Below are positions 51,501 through 61,526 of a stretch of DNA of 64,000 nucleotides, one piece after another (positions within the stretch are counted from its first letter, which is position 1; each line of letters begins with the position of its first letter). The position numbers and the translations under genes were made by a program. A model generated the notes under the pieces. It searched no databases. It saw nothing but the letters and a program-made list of their open reading frames with translations, and had not been told where the DNA came from. Origin of the DNA: Nectonema munidae (taxonomy: Eukaryota > Nematomorpha > Nectonematoida > Nectonematidae); assembly GCA_030549495.1 (NCBI GenBank), contig JAUIRK010000097.1:1273001-1337000 (forward strand), given 5' to 3'.

Positions 51501-54500
51501 GACAGCCTGCGATGTTTATATGAAAAAATGTGATTGATTCAGGGGGAAGAGTATAAAATGAAGTTCTAATTGTGCAAACAAAAATAAAATGAAAAATTAA
51601 GATGGAATTATTTCATTTTACTAAGCATCATTCAAAAATAGTTTAAAAGCTAAATTGATACAAGCTACAAAAAGTAAAATAACTTAACATTTTGCAATGA
51701 TTTACCTTTTATAATAACTTTTAAGGAAAAAAAGTCTATCAGAAAAAGTTATAGAGCTTCAACAAAAACTTGCCTTGTCAAAGAAAATACACCCGCTGTA
51801 CCTTACCTTTTACTTAAAATTGAAAAATTTGCTACATAATTAACATAAGAGAGAAAGGAAACAAAATAAACTAATAAAGCAATTTTTACTATTTTAAAAT
51901 GGAACCTTCTGTTCTCAGAATAATTTCAAAATAATAGGAGGCATAAAGAAAGGTCGACAGACATTTCGCCTCATAGACAATTTGCCCCCAGGACAAATTG
52001 TCTCATAGGCTATTTGTTTCATCCATCTTTGCTATATATGTGTAAAATTATTAAAAAAATTTATATTCTTGTTTATTTTATCTCTATTAAATTATTTCAA
52101 ATTAATCATTTTATCTCTTTTTAGAATTGTCCATGAGACAAAATGTCTTATGAAAAAAACGGGGCGAATTGTCCATGAAACAAAATGTCTTATGAAAATA
52201 ATGAGGCCAAATGTCCGAGGACCAAACTAACATAAATCAAAGTATACGAGAAAGGAAAATCATTGCGTTTTTTTGAATTTAGCGCGAGTCTAACAAAATT
52301 CATTGATATAAAATTGTAACGATTGAAAACTATTTTAATTTAACTCTAAATGGAAATTAGACAGAAGCAGTAGTGTAGCCAAAAAAAAGTTGATAGAAGG
52401 GGCACAATTTAAAAACAAAAAACTTGCGCAACATTATTTATACTTTCTTGATCCTTTTATTGGAAAAATTTTCAAAAACTGATATCGCATAAGATGCATG
52501 GGGGCACCATGCGGTACATAGGAGTGTGGGCACGGCCCTTCATGCCCAGCCTAGCTACGTCACTGGAGAGAAGAGAGCTGAATGAGATAGGAGAGCTTAA
52601 TAAGAGAAGAGGGCTTGAATGAAAGAAGAGAGCGAATGAGAGCTTGAGTGAATGATTGAGTTTTAGCAGAGAAAGGGGAAGAGAAAAACAGGAGAGAGAA
52701 AGAGAAATAGAATCATCACTGTGACAAAAGATGAGAAAATCTAGTGCAGGGGTTCCCAACCAGGGGTGCTTGCACCCCTAGGGGGTGCGAAGCTACCCTT
52801 GAAGGGGTGCGGAACTCAACTCAAATTTTAATTATAAAAAACTGTTTTTATTAATTTTAATTAAAAATTTGTTTTAATTTATTTTAGTGCTTTCTTGTCT
52901 TAGTTTTAAAAATGTAAAAAATAGTTTTTTCCGAAAATTTGAATTGTTTTATTACAACTATTAAATTTTAAAACCTTTTTTAAAATTCATAGTTGATCTG
53001 AAATACATAAAAATGATTTTTTTTTGTTTTTTATTTATTTTTTGTTTTTTAGTATTTTTTATTTTTTTTACAAGGATTGTGTAAATTACTATGTCTGCAC
53101 TCATACTATTTCTTTATTAACAAAAAATTTTAAACGTTTTTAAGTTTTTTAATTTTTATATATTATTGTTTTAGATTTTTTCAGCTTGTTTTAATTAAGT
53201 TTTCAATTTTTTTACAAACTCAGCCTAATATAATGTATTGACTCATGTCAAAAGTTCGAAAATGGAATGACGAATATGTTTGTTTTGGCTTTACTTGCAA
53301 TGAGAGCTTAAGTTCACAAAGACCTCAATGCATTCTCTGCCAAGCTATTTTTTCTAATGCAAATTTAAAGCCTTCACTTCTAAACTTAATGAACATTTTA
53401 TTAATAAACATGGTGGAGCTAATGTTGTTGGACAAGATGAAAAATCTCTACAGGTTAAAAGAGCTCGTTTTGACTCGAGAGTGACTTTGCCCAAGTTGGG
53501 CTTTGTTAATGTTGAAAAACCCTTACTTCTTGCTTCTTATAAAGTTGCTTTTAGAATAGCAAAATCTAAAAAACCTCATACTATAGCTGAAGAGCTTGTT
53601 AAACCTTGTGCTTTAGAGATGATTGAAGTTATACTTGGCAAAGATGCAAAAAACAAACTTAGTTCAGTTTCCTTGTCAAATAATGTTATTCAGAGTCGAA
53701 TTTTAGATTTAAGTGAAAATGTTTTGCAGCAACTCATATTACAGATTAAATCTAGCCCATTGAAAATTTCCCTTCAGTTAGATGAGACTTCAGGCGTTTC
53801 TAATTGTAGTCAACTTATTGCTCTTGTAAGGTATGTTCATGAAGAATGTGTTAAAGAAAATTTTCTTTTTTGTGAGCAATTAATAACAACAACTCGAGCA
53901 AAAGATGTTTTTCAGCTGGTAAAAAACTTTTTCGAGAAACATAATTTAAATCTTCAAATAATTGTATCTGTTTACACCGACGAGGCACCTTCTATGCTTG
54001 GTAATAAATCTGGATTCATAACTTTAATGAAAAAAGAGATTCCTCATTTGCAAGGTACTCATTGTCTTCTCCATCGCCATGCTTTAGCATCAAAAACACT
54101 ACCCGCAGTTTTAAAAACAGTTTTAATTAAAACTGTGAAAGTGATCAACTGGATACGAGGTCGTGCTTCAAATCATCGCCTCTTTCAAATGCTTTGTGAA
54201 GAATTTGAAAGTGAACATTCAGTTTTATTATATCATACAGAGGTTCGATGGCTCTCACGTGGAAAAATTTTAACTCGATTTTTTGAACTAAGAAAGGAAA
54301 TTAAATTATTTTTACATGAATCACAAAGCAAACTTTTAGAAGAATTAAACTCGCAAGAGTTTGATCAAATGCTTGCATATTTGGCGGATATTTTGCCAGA
54401 ATGAACGATTTAAGTTTGTCACTTCAAGGCAGAAATATTAACATTTTAAAATGTTATGAAAAGCTAAATGCGTTCAAAGAAAACTGCAATTATGGTGTCA

Positions 54501-57500
54501 ACGCGTAAAAAGTGCTAATTTTTCTAACTTTCCTTTTCTTGAAGAGCTTGTTAATGAAAATGAAACATCAAGTTTGCTTCCTAATGTTAACAAAGAAATT
54601 GTGACACACATTGAAACATTGTCTTTGTCCTTTGATAAATATTTTGAACATGGCAAGCTTGATAATTATGATGAATGGATTATAAATCCATACTCTTTTG
54701 ACTTGGAAAAAATGTTAGATAATTCAGAACTTAAAGAAGATCTTATAGAATTGCGCTCAAATCGAAGAATAAAATTAGAGTTTGAAAGAACAACATTAGA
54801 AACATTTTGGTGTTTAACCATGAAGTTATTTCCAAAACTTTCTGAAAAAGCTCTTGATGTGCTGATACCATTTGCAACAACTTACTTATGCGAAACAGGA
54901 TTTAGCGCTCTACTTCTTTTAAAAACAAAATCCAGAAACCGTTTGAATCCACAAGCTGATTTACGTCTTGCTATCAGTGATATATGTCCTAATTTTGAAG
55001 AGTTGGTAAATAAAAAACAACAACAAAAAAGTCATTAATTTTAAAAAGAAATTTTTATTTTCACTCATTTAAAAATAAAATTTTTTGAAAAGTAAACTTT
55101 TTTTTAGCATTTGCATTTATGATTTCTTTTTTTCTAATTCAAAGTAAACAGTACTTATTTTTATTTCAATTGAACACGTTTTAATTTAATAAGATCATAA
55201 ATATGGGGTGCTATATTATAATACAATTTTTTGGGGGTGCGATATCATAGTTGAAATTTTTTAGGGGTGCAAAGTTAAAAAAGGTTGGGAAACACTGATC
55301 TAGTGGATCATCAACATGTGTTTTCTCAAAAATACTACGAGACACTGTGATAAACATTGCTTACTTATTGTATGCATATTGAAGCAATGGATTATTATTA
55401 TATAGCTCTCACGCATCGTCTGTATATCTGATGTTTGATTGATTCGAAAGTCTGCATACATGTTTTATAAACAAGCAGCAACTCTTACTTATAGAAAATT
55501 ATTGGGGGGGGGGGGGGGGGGGGGGCCCCCTCGACCTCCGGATGTGCGCCCCTGCTTTATTCATATAAAATCTTTTTTTCATTGTCATCTCATTTTAATG
55601 GTAAACGGAGAAAAGTGTGCAAACGACAAAAGAGTTTATTTTTCTTTTTTTTCTCTGCTGCGCACTTTTGTCGTTTGCACATTTTTCTCCTAGAACCATT
55701 TTAATGATAATGATATAGAAAGAAAAAGTGTACATCTGTTTATAATAAATCAAAAACGTCAATTTCATTGCATCTTTTTGCTGTCTATATATATCTCTAT
55801 AAAAGTTAATAGAATATTTAGTTTTTTTTTAAATTTTATAGCCTACATAATTTGTTTTCCTTTTGTAAGTCTTTTTTACATATATTTTTGCTTTCTTTAT
55901 AATTTAAAAACTGTACTTTCTAGCTTTATTTTTTTATAGACTATTTTTAACAAAATAATTATTTTCCCTTAAGGAATCGTTTGGAACCGGGATTTCCCTG
56001 TTTTGTAAGTTTTTTCGGTATCGGTAGCGATTCCTAATTTTCGATACTTATGCAAACCCTAGTTATGATGCAATGCAGTTTTAAAAAAAAATTTCATTTT
56101 GCGTTTTCTCACAATTTTCCTATATCTAACTTTATTATGTTAGCAAGCCGTCAAACCATCTGTTCCACTGAACACTGTTCGTCTTTTGTTTGGCTCTTCT
56201 ACAATCCTTCTTCTTCCAAACTCCAAAGAAACTGTTTTGCCATAACACTCCTACCAGGTCAGATTTTTTAATGTGTTTTTGTTTTGTCTTTTATCTGTGA
56301 CGAAAACCTATGTGGTTTTGTTCACTTTCCTTAATAAATATATAAATATGTATTAAAATTTATTTAAGTCATTATTATTTTGGCTTTGCAACTTTTACCG
56401 AAATTTTATAACATATTTTTCAACAGATGAATTAAGACTTTTTTTTTTAAAAAAAGGATATATTTTTGACTGTTTGCAAAGGAGGGTGAACTAATGATAA
56501 AGATTATGCTGCGGATACAAGAAAGAACAGGTAAAACACAACCGAAATGACTCCTAAAAAAGGAAATAAAATGCATATCATTTATCATTCCAGTTTCAGA
56601 AGTGTTAGATTTATACGCACATTTTCACAAGTTTAAAATTCGTCTTAAAAATGACACAAAAAGAGAATAAAATTTACTCATAAATTTCACAAGAATTTGG
56701 GTAAAAAAAAGCAGTTGATAAAAAAAATAAAGCAGCACGTCCGATTCAAATTAAAATAAGAAAGAAGCGCGAGGAAATAAAGATGCGAAATCATTCTCTT
56801 ACACTCTGAAGTGTGAAGAAAAGGCATTGGAGTTTGAAAATTTTTAAGATTAATTGTGATTAGGCTTAGAATTATCAGGTGAAGTTAAGGGAGAACCTTC
56901 GATAATGAAGGAGAGAAAACGGTTAAACCTTTTCTGGCATCATTGATTTCTCAAAGATTTATCATCTGCTTTTCTTTTTGAATGAATTTTGATAAAACTT
57001 AATTATTATTAATTAATTAATTAAGTTGTTTGTGGCGTTCGCACCCATCCTTTCGGATATCGTGGCCCGCCCGGAATGCTGAGTCCAAGTCTACCTGGAC
57101 TTTCCATCCCACTAAACGCCTACCGGCCCTTGTTACTGCATAGCTTGTTATATATATTATTTTAGAAGAATTTATGTTACAATATATAAATACATCTGAG
57201 TGAACAATACTATCCTAACGCGAACGCTCCCAATTTGGGAAACAAACTTATTGTCTAGTGATAGCTTGATTACTAACCACGTAGAATCGGGTCGCTAGAG
57301 CACTCACTACCAAACCGTAAAAACCTTTGAATTCTTCAGGGGAAGAAAACCAAGGTAAAAAACCGGCACGACGGAATGTATCTTGTTCCTAAATAAAAGA
57401 ATATGATTATAAAAGGTATATGCTATAAAAATAGAAGCGTTTGAAGGCATGCAATATCTTATATATTATTAATAAATAATATTTGATACATGTTATAGGG

Positions 57501-60500
57501 GTTAAGAAGGATATACATAATTTAAGGCATGCTAGGTTAGGAACAATCTACCCCTGCAATTTGACTCCATCCCTAAATGTTGTCCCTAGGATATAAAACT
57601 TAAGTAGAGGATTTTTATATCGTTGGTCACTTCTACTGGTTGCCCATTAGGAATGAACACGATGAAAGAAATGATGATGGATAGGGTGTTAATAAAGTAA
57701 GCTAACTTTGTCTTTGTATGATGATGATGATGATGATGAATGCGAAGAAAAAATTGTGATCAATTATTTATCAGTTATGGCTAAAGATCAAAATTTATGT
57801 GCAATGGAGACTCATTTTTAATGCCGTAATTAATATAGATTGTATCACAATTTAATAAATAAAGGCGAGAGCACTGTTTGTTGTTTCTTTCAAGGCTACT
57901 TTATCCATCCTTGCACAGAAAAGCGATATGATGGGATGTTATCAATTTTTAAGGAAAAAGTTCAATACATAAGAATGATGAGTTGAAAAAGATGATGAGT
58001 ATGATGTTTTGTATTTATCAAAAATGTCAAGATGAAATTTAATTAAAAATGGTGAAGTGGTGTAAAGTAAGTAAGTAAGGAAGGAAGGAATGAAGGAAGG
58101 AGTAAGTAAGTACTATGCGAAGAAAAGTGCTTATATACATACATTATGTTTTATTCATGTGCAAAGATTGTTCTTATATATAGTGGTGCGTGTTGTTTAC
58201 ACAAGATTTGCATAGAAAAGTCTCGTTTCCCATGCAAACTACTCATTGAACGCGTTGCGCCTTTTCTTCCAAAATTGATTCTTTTTGCTTCCTCAATTCA
58301 AGTCAGTAACTCCTCTAACGCCACATCAACTGAGAGTCAGACAGGCAGTGGGAAAGTAGGAGAGCAAGTTTATGCAGAGAACGAGTTCAAAGAAGATCTG
58401 AGATGATCAAATTTAAGTTATTGATTTTGAGGATTCAATGCAAAGAGTAATCTTTTATCATCCAGGCTTATTTCTCTCCATACATTTTTGGTCTATGCCT
58501 TACAATTTGATAAATGATATAGTATAAACCAGCTTTGAAACGGTGCTGTTGACATTTGCGTTGCGTTAAGGTTAAGAGATTGCCACAATTACAATAGTAA
58601 ATGCGAATGGAAACTCCAGAAGCATCATAATCGTTTAATTCAGACGTTGGCTAAGTGGGTGATCGCGAGGCACAGGGGTCCCGCAAAAGAGCATTCGGCA
58701 TTATGCGGAAAACTTGAGAGTATAAAATGTTAACAGATTGTCAAAGTTGGTAAATAACTTGTAAAAAATAGATGTCAAATAATGTATATTGCTATATTAT
58801 ACGATATTACCACCATTATATTTTATTTTATCAAGTCAGATGTTAAGACTTCTGTAGATTTAGATCTTTAATACAATGAATCTGTCACATTTTTCATAAC
58901 CTCCATCAATATAAGTAATTGGATACTCGAGTTTTTAGCAAAAAAGAAAGAAAAACCTCACTTTACTGTGCGGTCAAAGTGAAGTTATAAAAATTTAATA
59001 AATTTTATTTGGCGTTACTTAATCTATTCAACGAGTTATAAAAAGTATGGAGTTTCATTGAAAATTTGAGATCAAGCTTGTGCGATATAATTGTTAAATA
59101 CTTATAAGTATATGTTTATAATGTTCAAAGGTCAATTTGACCGTTTGGTATTCATAGGTATTATAGTTAAAGCTTTGTTTCACTATTTCAATGGGTATAC
59201 TTGGAAAATTTTTATAAAATGCAAGTAAATTGAATATTTGAGACGTAATTATGGGTTTGTGTAATATAATGTTTGTAAATATAGTATATTTCCAGGGATC
59301 GGCCATATTTGTGCAAAAATTGTCCACATCCTAGATTTTAAAAATTTTGCGCGAATTTTTGGTTTTATGAAATATTTAATGAACCATTGATATTTTTTAT
59401 ATCGAAATCATTTTAAATATATCATTATAAAAATATATGAAATAAACGAATATTTAATTTGTCAGTTATTTTTTTTTATATGAAGAAGAAAAAATAGAAA
59501 ATATTGATTCCCTGAACTTGAAAAACAAGGGAAGTTGCAAAAATTCCACCCACAGAAACTTTTCTTCAAAACAATCGTACAATGGAGGCTTTGATTACTG
59601 AACTAAAGGTATTTGAAGTCACTGCAAAAAACGAAAGAATATCCAGTATTTTCATTGAAATTAAGAATAATCATCTAACTTCAGCTGCGTCTGGAAGAGT
59701 CTTTCCAGCAGCTGGAATTTTATCCTCAATTTATGATCCACATAAAGTGACAATATGATTGATTGATTGACGCTCTTTTTTACAAGATAAAAAAATTTTT
59801 TTGTATATTTATATTTTTACTAGTTTATGGAAAAATATTATTTGCTAATTGATACTTATAATATTGATATTTTAAACTTGAACAAATACTTTATAAAAGC
59901 AGCTTCAAAATCCCAAGAAATCCTCAACACGACGGGAACAGATATTTACGTCGAGAAAAATATCATGACGCGATTGTTCTATAATTCAATCATTTACTAT
60001 TACTACACCAGTTAATAATATAGCATAAGCATACATTTAAGAAACATGAAAAATGACTTTCTTTCTACTGCTTCTTACCACTGGTTACTACTTAAAATGA
60101 GATGCTTGAAGTTCTTTAGAAAAGTAGAAGGAAAGGGCATATGGAAGGATATGGTAAATATTTTTGATGAACATACCTAAATGGATTTCCAAAGATATTC
60201 AAGACCCTGAGCTTGGCAAGAGTTTTTTTCTTGATATCGATTACAGGCAAAGCATTATTTTGTAAACTCAAAACTTGAAGACGAGGCAAGCTCTGAAGTA
60301 TGGCATAGTTGAGGTAGACAAGTTTTCTGTTGTCATGAATCTTCAAGACTTTCAAATTTTCAAGAGCAGAAAAACTCTGAAATGATGGCATAAAATATAT
60401 GAAGAAAAAATATAGAAGGCGTTTCTACATGTGGAGCAAACTCACTATTCGGCATATGAAAGGAAGGTTGTGTTTTCGATTATAAGATCTATCGATATAG

Positions 60501-61526
60501 GATTTAGCGTGATTGCGGGTGCACCTCCAGCGACAAAATATTTGCGGATTATTCTTTGTAAGTGTCAAAGATAAAATAAATGATAAGTAGATAAAGGAAT
60601 GGTCGATCAGCTATCAAATAAAAATTTTTTGATAATGATTCAAAAATCTGGGGGTATTTTTATATGTTTACCCAGGTGATATCAACAAGCGAAGATTTTT
60701 AATTTTTGATGTATATTAACAAAATATGGGTGTGAGTAAGATTGTCTATGTATCTGCTTTCGATACCATATAGTCTTGGGCTCGAATCCAGAATCAAACC
60801 TTCTATACTCATAGTTCTACATAAGCGGAGCAATTCAGCCTTCTCGATGAAAACGTACCACACTGTTATAATAATTTGCCTTTTTGTCATTCATTTTGTC
60901 TTTTTGCAATTCTATTTTATTTTTTCGCAATTCTATTTTTGTAAAAGTGTTGGGTTTAGTAGACTTTTTGATTTGTTAAACTTCCATGTCTGTTACTTGA
61001 TTATACCTAAAAAAATTTTAGTTTTGATAAACAAAGCCAAATTATAAATTAAAACTGAAGAATAATAAAAGAAAATTTAATTTAAGTTTATATTTTTTTT
61101 TATTTAAATTGCAAAAAGAAAATATAGAATAAAAATGATATATACAAATAAAATTTATCGCTATTTCAAAAATGGTTACCATCTTGAAAGTTATATATAG
61201 CAGGACCAGCATAATTTTTAAATAAAGTTAAAATGTCGCAAAAAAACAAAAAAGTAAAGTTATGAAATTTTTTACCTCAACGTCATCAATCATAGCTAAC
61301 TTGGACATGTGCGAAATACTCAGTTCATTCAAACTTTTAGGCAAATTTTTAAAATCGTTGCCAAGAATTTGAGTGAAGAGAGAACCGTCAAGGTAAAGTT
61401 TCTTCAAATTTTTCAAAGACGACAGGATTTGATTAGGCATTTTAGTGATCATGTTGAAGGAGATGTTTAGGATGCGAAGACCTGTTATACCGTACACATC
61501 TTCCCTAAAGTGCAGTAAATGATTTT
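32694..61526 (-). CDS. LRR-Ig-FN3 single-pass membrane protein, N-terminus outside window
   Basis: Exons 61526-61276, 60376-60177, 42722-42436 and 33517-32694 have GT donors and AG acceptors and join in phase (phases 0, 2 and 1), giving about 519 residues without the N-terminus. In order the protein has about six leucine-rich repeats, an LRR C-terminal cap (NPFRCECILKKL, then CYLP and QNC), an Ig domain (VEGDSITFFC, LHWSL, SGVYTCVARNEYG), an FN3-like region, a 23-residue hydrophobic helix, and a roughly 40-residue tail. This order fits neuronal and adhesion LRR-Ig-FN3 receptors (LRRN/LRIT-like in vertebrates, kekkon-related in insects), acting at the cell surface. I cannot name an orthologue. 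No stops interrupt the exons, so the gene looks functional. Its introns of 899, 17,454 and 8,918 bp are heavily loaded with transposons. Confidence 0.82.
37095..37641. mobile_element. Fold-back element with repeated GGCCAAATGTCC words
   Basis: The left end has GGTCGAATGGACATTTGACC and two further variants. The right end has five or six inverted variants, such as CGTCGGCCAAATGCC and TTCGGCCAAATGTCCGG. Both ends are built from a word of about 16 bp. Related pieces lie at 20421, 41625 and 51955. The family is unidentified. Confidence 0.7.
40000..40215 (+). repeat. tRNA-derived SINE
   Basis: TGGCCTAGTGG fits a Pol III A box and GGTTCGATTCC a perfect B box, at tRNA-like spacing. Unrelated sequence and a TAGTTAGTTA-type tail follow. 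The tRNA-like part lacks a readable cloverleaf, so it is not called a tRNA gene. Confidence 0.7.
41930..42111. mobile_element. hAT-type MITE with C/G runs, complete copy, inverted
   Basis: Ends are CAGTGGCGTAGC and GGCTACGCCCCTG, with exact 8-bp duplications CCAGAGTG at 41922-41929 and 42112-42119. It is the reverse orientation of the 31754 copy and lies in an intron of the LRR gene. Confidence 0.93.
42436..42722 (-). CDS. LRR gene exon: LRR C-terminal cap and first half of Ig domain
   Basis: Acceptor CATTTTATTGTAG, 287 nt, donor ACGC/GTATGC. It encodes the C-x-C and later cysteines of the LRRCT cap, then the Ig B-strand Cys (SITFFCKV) and core Trp (LHWSL). It ends in phase 1, matching the two-base start of the next exon. 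The 17.5-kb intron upstream of it holds the nested transposon stack. Confidence 0.8.
43480..44030 (+). pseudogene. hAT transposase C-terminal relic (GTF2IRD2/Charlie-like)
   Basis: Decayed frames give KMQIIDNFQNRFSNF, PLEMEIITLQND, KWEGKNSKLW, then SESDFSMMKILKSKNRSRLTHTHL. This pattern matches the C-terminal dimerisation region of hAT transposases related to GTF2IRD2-type domesticated genes. Stops interrupt it, and the N-terminal part and ends are not visible. Confidence 0.6.
44820..45800 (+). mobile_element. LINE fragment (CR1/Jockey-like) with RT core deleted
   Basis: Frames read SPFCFPEISINEILVG, KENPLFKSGDRNNLRNYSLI and ISKIYEKIIF, the N-terminal RT motifs. A jump near 45,250 leads to LEKVQRSITKTIKGF and RKLSLPSLTYRYKRNDMI, the C-terminal signature. 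The catalytic middle is deleted. The 3' end has a (TATGT)n-type tail near 45,790. Confidence 0.75.
46049..46182. mobile_element. 134-bp piggyBac MITE inside a LINE
   Basis: TTAACCCTTTCATGC and GCCTGAAAGCGTTAA form imperfect inverted ends with TTAA on both sides. The LINE frame reads Ser-Val-Asn-Lys across the single TTAA if it is removed. Confidence 0.75.
46612..46690. repeat. CTAACC/CTAAC-rich degenerate repeat
   Basis: About 13 imperfect hexamers resemble CCTAAC/ACTAAC. It may be a SINE or LINE microsatellite rather than a telomere relic. Confidence 0.5.
48599..51478. mobile_element. hAT element carrying a ZMYM1-like transposase
   Basis: Ends CAGGGCTGG and CCGGCCCTG are flanked by exact 8-bp duplications TCTATAGG at 48591-48598 and 51479-51486. 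Subterminal GGGCCCCGC words occur near both ends. It encodes the broken transposase at 49682-51248. Confidence 0.93.
49682..51248 (+). pseudogene. hAT transposase, ZMYM1-like, broken
   Basis: The N-terminus (MTSTSRNRDKGRKYL) runs to about 49,909 and then joins DIRGQGYDNGSNMKGHTSG, so the zinc-finger domain and first catalytic region are deleted. A TAA at about 50,018 follows LLKEN, then come FFVPCACHNFNLLLGD (the conserved C-x-x-H), NTRWECRIDSVKAIRYQ, a frameshift near 50,458, and the C-terminal dimerisation region ending ISVASGERGFSKLKLIKTYL. The order matches the ZMYM1 group of hAT transposases. The lesions are few, so decay is moderate. Confidence 0.85.
51955..52225. repeat. Fold-back relative with duplicated block
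   Basis: The start (GACAGACATTTCGCC, GACAATTTGCCCCC) and end (GAGGCCAAATGTCCG) resemble the fold-back family at 37095. AATTGTCCATGA.ACAAAATGTCTTATGAAAA is repeated directly at about 52,126 and 52,166. Confidence 0.6.
52368..52565. mobile_element. 198-bp hAT-type MITE
   Basis: Ends CAGTAGTGTAGCC and GCTACGTCACTG have flanks GACAGAAG (52360-52367) and GAGAGAAG (52566-52573), seven of eight matching. The interior is non-coding and unlike the C/G-run MITEs. Confidence 0.8.
52747..55297. mobile_element. hAT element carrying a ZBED5-like transposase
   Basis: Ends CAGGGGTTCCCAACC and GGTTGGGAAACACTG are flanked by exact 8-bp duplications ATCTAGTG at 52739-52746 and 55298-55305. GGGGTGC words occur at both subtermini. 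It encodes the transposase at 53245-55038. Confidence 0.93.
53245..55038 (+). pseudogene. hAT transposase, ZBED5-like, broken
   Basis: It opens with a BED finger (CILC at 53,340; the His pair near 53,390-53,410 lies in a shifted frame). Then come LQLDETSGVSNCSQLI (first catalytic Asp), YTDEAPSMLGNKSGF (second Asp region), GTHCLLHRHALASK (C-x-x-H), LLYHTEVRWLSRGKIL, and after a shift near 54,400 NDLSLSLQGRN. The C-terminus (54574-55038) has TTYLCETGFSALLLLKTKSR, the hAT dimerisation motif. Three or so frameshifts or stops break an otherwise nearly complete protein of roughly 600 residues. Confidence 0.87.
56062..60176. other. Intron remainder after the nested stack
   Basis: It holds a SINE-like segment at 57,037-57,340 (CCCGCCCGGAATGCTGAGTCCAAG), an ATG trinucleotide tract at 57,718-57,740, a GTAA/GGAA tract at 58,060-58,110, and a repeat at 58,832-59,085. 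The frame at 58146-58406 has no recognised domain. No gene is supported. Confidence 0.5.
58832..59085. repeat. Dispersed repeat, partner at 28,925-29,193
   Basis: Same orientation as its partner, with AAGTCAGATG at the start, CTCACTTTACTGTGCGGTC in the middle and ATAAAAATTTAATAAATTTT near the end. Confidence 0.7.
60177..60376 (-). CDS. LRR gene exon: leucine-rich repeats up to the cap
   Basis: Acceptor CCATCATTTCAG, 200 nt, donor TTTAG/GTATGT. It encodes LENLKVLKIHDNRKLVYL and LPRLQVLSLQNNALPVID and ends in FGNPFR, the usual lead into an LRR C-terminal cap. Splicing to 42722 completes the Arg codon and places CEC directly after it. Confidence 0.85.
60377..61275. other. 899-bp intron of the LRR-Ig-FN3 gene
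   Basis: It lies between the two LRR exons. GTAAAA donor and TTTCAG acceptor are read on the minus strand. No other feature is seen. Confidence 0.7.
61276..61526 (-). CDS. LRR gene exon: leucine-rich repeats
   Basis: Acceptor AATTCTTTTAG, 251 nt, donor GAG/GTAAAA. It encodes LRRs such as GLRILNISFNMITKMP and LKNLKKLYLDGS. The first two bases complete a codon from an unseen upstream exon. Confidence 0.8.

Larger units (their letters stand above)
47683..55554. mobile_element. Second-level hAT-type insertion
   Basis: The ends CAGGGGCGCACATCC and GGATGTGCGCCCCTG are perfect 15-bp inverted repeats. The flanks CTTCATTC (47675-47682) and CTTTATTC (55555-55562) differ at one base. G runs lie just inside both ends. 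Its own sequence totals about 2.2 kb after removing the inner elements and encodes nothing recognisable. Confidence 0.82.
47544..56061. mobile_element. Outermost hAT-type insertion of the nested stack
   Basis: The ends TAGGGTTTGC and GCAAACCCTA are flanked by exact 8-bp duplications GTTATGAT at 47536-47543 and 56062-56069. Subterminal GGTTCCGAGAATAACTT and GGAATCGTTTGGAACCGGG stretches are partly mirrored. Without its internal insertions the element is about 650 bp and non-coding, so it is a MITE-like derivative. Confidence 0.85.
42723..60176. other. 17.5-kb intron of the LRR-Ig-FN3 gene, transposon-packed
   Basis: It holds an hAT relic (43.5-44.0 kb), two LINE fragments (44.8-47.1 kb), the nested hAT stack (47.5-56.1 kb), a SINE-like segment near 57.1-57.3 kb, microsatellites near 57,720 and 58,065, and a dispersed repeat (58,832-59,085). 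Stretches between these show no gene. Confidence 0.65.

Noticed and set aside
58146-58406. 86-codon plus-strand frame with mixed composition.
   Set aside because: No domain, no splice context and no conservation evidence; likely chance.
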